Source: DATLHO01 sp035539855
Lineage (GTDB): Bacteria > Bacteroidota > Ignavibacteria > OLB7
Direction of reading: 5' to 3'
DNA: 41,459 nt
Assembly (NCBI GenBank): GCA_035539855.1
Contig: DATLHO010000146.1
Span: 1-41,459 of the forward strand
The position numbers and the translations under genes are program-made. How positions within the stretch are numbered: the first letter of the stretch is position 1; each line of letters begins with the position of its first letter. Under the pieces are notes generated by a model, which made no database searches, had not been told where the DNA came from, and saw only the letters and a list, made by a program, of their open reading frames with translations. Shown piece after piece: positions 7,961 to 13,319 of this stretch.

Positions 7961-8799
7961 TGACCTACACCTTGCACATCATCGACCCCATCGACAACCC
8001 CGACGACGACAACTGCGACGTGCAGGTGACCTTGCCGGATGGCCGGGCATACCTCACGAACTTCATCACAGTGAAGAACCTGACTACGCTCATGCGCCGG
8101 TGGCAGATTTCAGGAGAGCACGGCGGCGGGCTTCACTTCTCGGCACCGGGTACGATCATCGTCGAGCGGCTGGACGAGACGACCTTTCGCGAGGTGATCG
8201 ACTCCATCGTTGACGAACAGGCTGGACGGCTGACGCCTCAGTTCACACCTGCGCATGGACCCGTCGATCTCGATACTCGTGCTGTCGATGCTTTCGTCGC
8301 TGCTGCTCGGGAGTTCTGCGAGACGGTCGAACAGTGTGATCGACTGTTCGATGACGACGGCAACGCGGTCACAGACCCGGCGAGCTTTCTACGGTACATC
8401 CTGCGGAGGCTTGCTGCGCTCTATACCGCTGGCCTTGCCTTACCGGAGGTCGAGGTTCAGGGTGACGATCTTCTCCTGACTACCATGAGCCATGAGGAAT
8501 GGAGCGTTGTCTGCCGAGGTCTCTCGGACATTATCGGCAAGTACAACATGTACTGGACGATGCTCGACTCGCCGTATGTGAGCAAGGACGATCACGGCGG
8601 CATCGGCACCATCTCGGACGATCTCGCCGACACCTACAGGGATGTGAAAGGGCGACTCGACATCTGGGACTCGGCGGAACCGGACTTACGGCAGCAGGTG
8701 ATCTGGGAGTGGCGGTTCAACTTCGTTTATCACTATGGCCAGCACATCCTCGACTCGATGCGGGCGATCCATCGGTTTGTTCTGGAGGGGTACCTGTAA
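7961..8799 (+). CDS. DUF5063-containing two-domain protein
   Basis: This is a 279-residue protein starting MTYTLHIIDPIDNPDDDNCD. The first ~90 residues form a small beta-rich domain (FITVKNLTTLMRRWQISGE, then GTIIVERLDE) that I do not recognise. The rest matches DUF5063: AVDAFVAAAREFCETVEQ, a long helical middle, and the C-terminal signature FNFVYHYGQHILDSMRAIH. The family has no established biochemical function. The start was put at the ATG at 7961 because an upstream in-frame TTC-TAT-rich extension runs through the palindrome. The gene lies between palindrome copies 7 and 8. Confidence 0.7.
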
Positions 8800-9109
8800 A
8801 GGGTCGTTCGGCGTGAGAGAACGTGGACACAATAGAAACCACGGTGTAGAGCCATGCGCGTCTTCAAACTTCTGCTCGTGCTCGGCGCATTCCTTGAATC
8901 GCTACCCCTTCGCAACGCGCACGGGGTCTGGATAACCGGCAACCTACGGTCTCGGCGTGCGGCCTCGGGGGAGGGTGTCGTCGAGACGATCGCCTACGTG
9001 GAGAAGACCGGGGTTCGGCATTCCGATGCTGTCGAAGGATTGAACAACCGGGTGTTGCCAACCACCTGAGTGCTCGCGATGTTTCTCCCCTACGCTGATC
9101 TTCCGTACG
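8800..9109. other. Spacer with a doubtful small frame and a CCGG repeat
   Basis: A plus-strand frame at 8854-9069 (71 codons, MRVFKLLLVLGAFLES) begins like a signal peptide. It has no recognisable continuation and its last codons run through palindrome copy 8. I regard it as doubtful. Nothing else coding is seen. Confidence 0.4.
9043..9056. repeat. CCGG-palindrome repeat, copy 8
   Basis: AACAACCGGGTGTT lies 54 bp upstream of the membrane-protein gene. It is identical in its 14-bp core to copy 7, and both are in the same orientation. Confidence 0.65.
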
Positions 9110-9760
9110 ATGATCCAGAAGCCTACGACCCGCAAGAAGAAGCATCGGCTCCTCTTGACGATCTTCACTATCACGACCGCCGTCGCCTTGCTCTCATTCG
9201 TGCTGGCTGGCGCTCATGCTGAGGGTACCCTTGGGAACGACACCATCGGCGAAGTCGCGACGGCGTTGGGGAAGGTCTTCTTCCTCCCTGTGATTGTGTT
9301 CGGAGGGTTCGGAGGTGTCCCGATCGGGGTGGCGATTTACTCCTTGATCATCTTCGGCGTCATTAGGTGGCACCAGTCAATGTGTCTTGCCGAGGTTCTG
9401 ATGTTTACAATGAGTATCGAGCGGCACCCCTCTATCCACTGGGATCAAGACATGGAGGTCGTTGTGTTCGCACTGAATGGGAAGCGGTTCTTCAGCACGG
9501 AGGACACGGAGTACATCCTGAAGTCTCCACAAACCTTTCGAGACGAGGGCGATGTCACACTCGTTCTTGAGTGGGATAGCAACAGTGCCGAGGTTGACAA
9601 CACCGGACCTGAACTAGACGAACCGCTTGACGGACGCATGTTCATAGTCCGTCGCGGTGATTACGTTGACCTCTTATGTCAGCAGTCGGCAACCAGCCGA
9701 ATCGTGTATGCGACGATTACGCTGGATGAGTGGAACAGTGCGGTCGCAAGCATCTCGTAG
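9110..9760 (+). CDS. Hypothetical membrane protein, two transmembrane helices
   Basis: This is a 216-residue protein. A basic N-terminus (TTRKKKHRLLL) leads into a first hydrophobic helix at about residues 14-35. A second hydrophobic region follows at about 54-87 (VFFLPVIVFGGFGGVPIGVA, then IYSLIIFGVI). The C-terminal ~120 residues are soluble and contain an acidic stretch. No family is recognised. The gene is tightly enclosed by palindromes: copy 8 lies 54 bp upstream of the start and copy 9 lies 6 bp after the stop. Its 3' end overlaps the tail of the opposite-strand frame at 9674-10204. Confidence 0.6.
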   Translation: MIQKPTTRKKKHRLLLTIFTITTAVALLSFVLAGAHAEGTLGNDTIGEVATALGKVFFLPVIVFGGFGGVPIGVAIYSLIIFGVIRWHQSMCLAEVLMFTMSIERHPSIHWDQDMEVVVFALNGKRFFSTEDTEYILKSPQTFRDEGDVTLVLEWDSNSAEVDNTGPELDEPLDGRMFIVRRGDYVDLLCQQSATSRIVYATITLDEWNSAVASIS

Positions 9761-10204
9761 CGGCAGACACCCGGTAGTTTTCACCTCCCCGACTTCTCCC
9801 TCGCTGCGATCCTCGCGAGCTTCTGCGCCCTTGTGCCGAATATGTTGAGTGTCACCGCGCCGGGCAAGGTCGGTCAGGTCGTCGAGGAAGGCAGCCTTCG
9901 CAGGGTGCTCTTCCTGACGATCAATATCGAGCATTGGCCAGAAGTCACCCCATGCCGTCAGACCGATGCGGATCACCTGCTCGGTCGGCCAGACAGGAAC
10001 ATCTTGGTCGCCAAGATCGACGCCCTTGAGGTCATCATCGACGCGACGGTGTAGTTCGGCGAGAGGGAGATCGAGGAAGGGGAGGATGGCCACCGGCGAG
10101 GTGTCGATGTAGTAAGGCGCACCGTCGTGACCGCGTATGCACCAACGGTCGTTGAGCACACAGGCCGTCAGGTCAGCGGTGGGGTGATCGAGGAGGGGGG
10201 GCAT
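9674..10204 (-). CDS. Hypothetical protein; C-terminus reads through a repeat
   Basis: This is a 176-residue frame. The first ~120 residues look protein-like (LNDRWCIRGHDGAPYYIDTS, then GLTAWGDFWPMLDIDRQEEH). After that the composition turns to Arg/Asp/Glu-rich residues, and the frame runs through palindrome copy 9. It ends inside the 3' end of the opposite membrane-protein gene, an 87-bp overlap. This looks as if an original stop was lost when two units were joined. No family is recognised. Palindrome copy 10 lies about 50 bp upstream of the start. Confidence 0.45.
   Translation of the reverse strand: MPPLLDHPTADLTACVLNDRWCIRGHDGAPYYIDTSPVAILPFLDLPLAELHRRVDDDLKGVDLGDQDVPVWPTEQVIRIGLTAWGDFWPMLDIDRQEEHPAKAAFLDDLTDLARRGDTQHIRHKGAEAREDRSEGEVGEVKTTGCLPLRDACDRTVPLIQRNRRIHDSAGCRLLT
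9766..9780. repeat. CCGG-palindrome repeat, copy 9
   Basis: GACACCCGGTAGTTT lies 6 bp after the stop of the membrane-protein gene and within the tail of the opposite-strand frame. Confidence 0.55.
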
Positions 10205-10255
10205 GACACCATGATGCTGAACATCGCAGCGGTTTGGTGCCGTGGGGATGGTCGA

Positions 10256-10269
10256 GATAACCGGGTGTC
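10256..10269. repeat. CCGG-palindrome repeat, copy 10
   Basis: GATAACCGGGTGTC lies between the divergently placed gene at 9674-10204 and the end of the helix-turn-helix gene. Confidence 0.55.
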
Positions 10270-10323
10270 CTACCAGCGAAATTCTAATGACGCTTGAGAC
10301 GCGACGACCGTCGCATGGTCGTA

Positions 10324-10986
10324 CTACTTCCTCCTCCGGCGACCTTCGGCCTTGCGGCGTTGCAGGTCAGCAGTTGATGTGCGGTTCTTCAAGTCCTCGA
10401 AGGTCTCGCCCTTCGGTGTCCATCGAGCTTTCCCACCACGCCCCCGAAGGTCCCTCACCTCCGAGACCCCAACCGGCCGTTTCTTCCCGATCATCGCCTT
10501 GAGGTCGCGAACGCGGTACACATTGGTTTGGCCGTTCTTCTCGGGCTCGATCTTCTTGTCCCGACCCCATCCGTAGATCGTGCTCGGGGACTTGTTCATC
10601 AGGATGCTCACCTCGTCGAGCGTCAGGAGATCATCGTCGCCGAGGTTCGAGAAGTCGAGGGGACGGATCGTTCGGCCGTTCGAGTCGAACGGTTGATTCA
10701 GATCGCCACCGGGTGTCTTCGTGTCCGTGATCCGAGGACGACCACCCGGCAACCTGACCTCGCGGCCTACGGTCTGCGCCTCGACGAGCAGGGCGGCCCC
10801 GTAGGTGGAAACCATCGTGGACACCAAGTCCATCACGTGCCTGATCTCGTCCCGGTGGTCGTCGTGCTCCCTGTACATCTTGTACAGGTCGCCGTGGATG
10901 CGCAGGAGCCGGTGGTACTTGTCCTCGGCCCTGACGTACTCGTCGATGATCTCGACGATCTGGGTGATGGTGGGAATGTCAAGCAT
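10324..10986 (-). CDS. Helix-turn-helix protein coupled to the island integrase
   Basis: This is a 220-residue protein. The N-terminal half is helical, possibly a coiled coil (VRAEDKYHRLLRIHGDLYKM), then comes a Pro/Gly-rich linker. A MerR/excisionase-like helix-turn-helix follows at about residues 126-170 (LLTLDEVSILMNKSPSTIYG, then VYRVRDLKAMIG). The tail is strongly basic and ends GRRRRK. The start ATG at 10986 overlaps the integrase stop by 8 bp, which implies translational coupling. In such a place it may act as a recombination directionality factor or repressor. A shorter sequence related to the island palindrome (10706-10717) lies inside the gene. Confidence 0.75.
   Translation of the reverse strand: MLDIPTITQIVEIIDEYVRAEDKYHRLLRIHGDLYKMYREHDDHRDEIRHVMDLVSTMVSTYGAALLVEAQTVGREVRLPGGRPRITDTKTPGGDLNQPFDSNGRTIRPLDFSNLGDDDLLTLDEVSILMNKSPSTIYGWGRDKKIEPEKNGQTNVYRVRDLKAMIGKKRPVGVSEVRDLRGRGGKARWTPKGETFEDLKNRTSTADLQRRKAEGRRRRK
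10706..10717. repeat. CCGG-palindrome repeat, partial copy 11, inside the HTH gene
   Basis: CCACCGGGTGTC keeps the core ACCGGGTGTC but not the left AACA half. It lies in the linker region of the HTH gene and may be a chance match. Confidence 0.3.
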
Positions 10987-12118
10987 GAACCACCTGTGCG
11001 AGGTTCGAGGCCGTGGAGACTTTCGTGACCTCACCGGGATGTTCATCATCCGGCAGGTCAAACGCGGGGACACGCTCGGCGGCTCTCGACTTCATCTCGT
11101 CAGCGAGCTTCACGTAGCGCATCACAGACTGGAGTCCACGGTGCCCAAGCAGTCGAGCGACCACGTAGATGTCCTCGCCGTTCATCACGAGGTGCGTGGC
11201 GAATGTATGCCGACTGATCTTCCACGAAAACTCCTTCTTGATCCCTGCGTCCTGACGCCACTTTTCTAGGTGGTACCCCATCGTGTCGAGGTTCGGCAGG
11301 TCGAACAGGAGCTTGTTCGGGTCCTCGGGGATCGTGCCGAGTAGCTTGATCGCCTTCGCGTCGAGCTTCAACCTCACCGGCACCGGATTCACCTTTCTCG
11401 TCTTCCTCGGCACGTACACCAGTTCCCACCCACCATCCTCAGTGAGGTGGATGTTCTGCGATGTGAAGCCCATCAGGTCCACGGGTCGAGGACCGGTGAG
11501 GCAGTTGAACAGGAACGCACGACGCACCTCGGGGTTCGAGAGGTACGGCGTCTTCGAGAGCTTGTTGAGTTCAGCGACTGTCAGATACTCGGTCGTCTCT
11601 GGGGACGGCTGGACGTTCGGCACCTCCTCGGCCGGGTCCGTGAGGATGATCTTCTGCTTGCGGGCCATGCCGATCATCGTCTTGAACAACCCGAAGTAGG
11701 TGTGCGTCGTGCCCTGCTTCAAGTTCTCGAACATGAAGTCGCGGAAGTCCTCGACCATCTCGGGTGTCAGGTCCCTGAAAAGGACGTCGATCCCGTTGTT
11801 CCCTTCCTCATAGAGTAGGAACCACCGGAGGGTCTGGGCGTAGTTCGAGTGCATCCCTTCGGACTCGGCGATCTCGGTCATGAAATCGGTGACCGACTTC
11901 CTGCTCGCAGCCGGTTTCACCACGCCCGCCGTGTGCAACTCCTTTTCCTTCTTGAGTTGGAGTTCCTTCGCATTGATCCACGTGGTCTGGTTGTTTTCGT
12001 CGCCCGGCGAGAGGTAGAGGTTCAAGCTCTCGTTCCACCTCTGACCCTTGTGGTTGATCCTCAACCTGAGGGACGTTCGTCCATCGGCGAGCTTCTTCTT
12101 GAAGAGAACAGCACTCAT
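10979..12118 (-). CDS. Tyrosine integrase of the island (Bacteroidota type)
   Basis: This is a 379-residue protein starting MSAVLFKKKLADGRTSLRLR. The N-terminal ~65 residues look like an arm-type DNA-binding domain. A SAM-like core-binding domain follows at ~95-190, then the catalytic domain. Catalytic residues seen are Arg in TGPRPVDL, Lys in PRKTRKVN, Arg in KISRHTFATH, His in LLGHRG and Tyr in VMRYVKL. The first position of the HxxR box is Lys (KISR), which is unusual. The gene is the last before the island edge and reads away from it, the normal place for an integrase. The ATG at 12118 was chosen because an upstream TTG would read through palindrome copy 12. It forms an operon with the overlapping HTH gene. 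Confidence 0.9.
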   Translation of the reverse strand: MSAVLFKKKLADGRTSLRLRINHKGQRWNESLNLYLSPGDENNQTTWINAKELQLKKEKELHTAGVVKPAASRKSVTDFMTEIAESEGMHSNYAQTLRWFLLYEEGNNGIDVLFRDLTPEMVEDFRDFMFENLKQGTTHTYFGLFKTMIGMARKQKIILTDPAEEVPNVQPSPETTEYLTVAELNKLSKTPYLSNPEVRRAFLFNCLTGPRPVDLMGFTSQNIHLTEDGGWELVYVPRKTRKVNPVPVRLKLDAKAIKLLGTIPEDPNKLLFDLPNLDTMGYHLEKWRQDAGIKKEFSWKISRHTFATHLVMNGEDIYVVARLLGHRGLQSVMRYVKLADEMKSRAAERVPAFDLPDDEHPGEVTKVSTASNLAQVVHA

Positions 12119-12121
12119 CTC

Positions 12122-12135
12122 AAACACCGGATTGT
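12122..12135. repeat. CCGG-palindrome repeat, copy 12 (GGATTGT variant)
   Basis: AAACACCGGATTGT lies 4 bp upstream of the integrase start codon, a place where a bound protein would block expression. It shares the variant right half with copy 1 near the other end of the visible island. Confidence 0.5.
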
Positions 12136-12176
12136 CGTTACAAAGTCGCCCCGAACCCTTGATCAAGTGATCGTCG

Positions 12177-12236
12177 GGTTACGCTTTGAGGTTACGGCAA
12201 CCTCGTAACCTGTGCAAGGACCTTGTAGTCTGTAAG
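12177..12236. promoter_or_regulatory. Integrase upstream region with GGTTACG repeats and an iteron-like copy
   Basis: GGTTACG occurs at 12177-12183 and 12190-12196 in direct orientation and, inverted, as CGTAACC at 12204-12210. GAGGTT at 12188-12193 also pairs with AACCTC at 12199-12204. TCTGTAAG at 12229-12236 matches the iteron-like repeat seen at 31-233. The region lies between the integrase start and the island edge, where arm-type integrase sites and the integrase promoter are expected. Function is inferred from place and symmetry only. Confidence 0.5.
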
Positions 12237-12250
12237 CCGCGACTGCAACG

Positions 12251-12279
12251 AAAAACCCCAGAAACAAAGGTTCTGGGGT
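12251..12279 (-). terminator. Rho-independent terminator downstream of the bcp fragment
   Basis: On the minus strand a 9-bp stem (12271-12279 with 12255-12263, ACCCCAGAA / TTCTGGGGT) encloses a 7-nt loop and is followed by a run of five T. It would stop transcripts coming from the host operon through the broken bcp, before the integrase region. Confidence 0.75.
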
Positions 12280-12303
12280 CTGTTTGTTAGTCGATCTGGA
12301 ATC

Positions 12304-12423
12304 TCAGTCCTTCGGGTAGAAGTACAGCACGAGCGGGCGGCCGCGAAACTCGGCGAGCGAGCGGACGACGCCATCCTGATCGGGTGCGGAGAAGTCGGGA
12401 GCCAGGGCGCCGATGTCGGGCAT
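12304..12423 (-). pseudogene. bcp: Peroxiredoxin (Bcp/PrxQ), 5' fragment cut by the island
   Basis: Only 39 codons remain: MPDIGALAPDFSAPDQDGVV and then a segment ending LVLYFYPKD before TGA. Bcp/PrxQ proteins are normally ~150 residues, and this motif is followed at once by the peroxidatic cysteine segment (typically TPGCT). The cysteine and everything after it are missing. The break falls exactly after a highly conserved coding motif and at the edge of the mobile island. I therefore infer insertion of the island into bcp. The rest of the gene would be expected beyond the left end of the window. The gene lies 33 bp behind DUF4905 in the same operon. Confidence 0.85.
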
Positions 12424-12455
12424 GAGGCGTTGAACGAGAGGTGAGAGAGTGAGAG

Positions 12456-13316
12456 TCAGTCTTCGAGCCGCAAGGCGACGAGGGTCCGACCGTTGCGGAT
12501 GAAGTAGAGGATGCCGTTGCGGAGAAAGAACGAGTCGGTCGTCGCCGCGAGTAGTCCGGATGCGATCGTCTCGCGGAACGCGATGCGTCCGTCGTCGATG
12601 ACGAGCAGCACGTTGTCGAGCTGCCCCTGAAGCATCGCGTCGGCCGAGCGTCGGCTGCGCGCGTACGTGCTGATGACGGTGAAGCGGCCGTGCGTCGCGA
12701 TCTCGGGCGTGCCGCGTCGCTCCTCGAGTGTGCGGTCGAGCAAGGCGAGCATCGCCCGCGCGCCGTCGGACGATTCGTCCATCGGCTCGGCGCTCGCCCA
12801 TCCGGACCACCGTGAGGAGTCGTCGCAGGCTCCGGCGAAGACGCCTGCGCGCTCGTCGTCGGCCGTCTCGATGACGGCCCCGGTGCGCGCGTCTATGAAC
12901 ACGAAGTCGTTCTTGACGGTGGGGCCGCCGCGCTCGGCCAGCAGGATCTCGCTGGTGCCGCAGACGACGCGCAGTGTTTCGTCGTGCCAGAGCACGGTGC
13001 CGTCGGATGCGTCGATGGCGGTCGCGCCGAGCATGCTCGGCATGTCCGGCTTCGGGTAATGATGCGCGATTGCGATCTCGCCGACGACCGCGTCGAGGGC
13101 GACCCACCACGACTCATCGAGCTCCACGCGGTTGAAGAGAAGCGTGCCCTCTTCGAGGTCGACCCCGAAGAGGGACATTCGCTTCGCTTCGAGATCGCGT
13201 GCCTCGCCGACGAGGCGACCCTCGCGGGTCACCTCGAGCTTCCAGAGCGTCGCGCCGGGCGTGACCTCCCATGAGGGCACGAGGCGTCCTCCGAAGAGCC
13301 GGTCGAGGAGCTTCAC
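12456..13316 (-). CDS. DUF4905 protein
   Basis: This is a 286-residue protein with a GTG start (residues MKLLDRLFGGRLVPSWEVTP). It is a beta-rich protein with recurrent strands such as GTLLFNRVELDESWWVALD, and it ends FIRNGRTLVALRLED. This fits DUF4905, a Bacteroidota family of unknown function with a propeller-like pattern. No signal peptide is seen, so it is probably cytoplasmic. It starts 4 bp after the methyltransferase stop codon and precedes the broken bcp, as part of the minus-strand operon. Confidence 0.75.
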   Translation of the reverse strand: MKLLDRLFGGRLVPSWEVTPGATLWKLEVTREGRLVGEARDLEAKRMSLFGVDLEEGTLLFNRVELDESWWVALDAVVGEIAIAHHYPKPDMPSMLGATAIDASDGTVLWHDETLRVVCGTSEILLAERGGPTVKNDFVFIDARTGAVIETADDERAGVFAGACDDSSRWSGWASAEPMDESSDGARAMLALLDRTLEERRGTPEIATHGRFTVISTYARSRRSADAMLQGQLDNVLLVIDDGRIAFRETIASGLLAATTDSFFLRNGILYFIRNGRTLVALRLED

Positions 13317-13319
13317 GCG

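Noticed and set aside
7047..10323. Classical integron with attC sites
   Set aside because: The recombinase lacks the integron-specific insertion, the repeats lack the RYYYAAC/GTTRRRY boxes, and the repeats are in both orientations. A cassette-like arrangement is kept only as a hypothesis.
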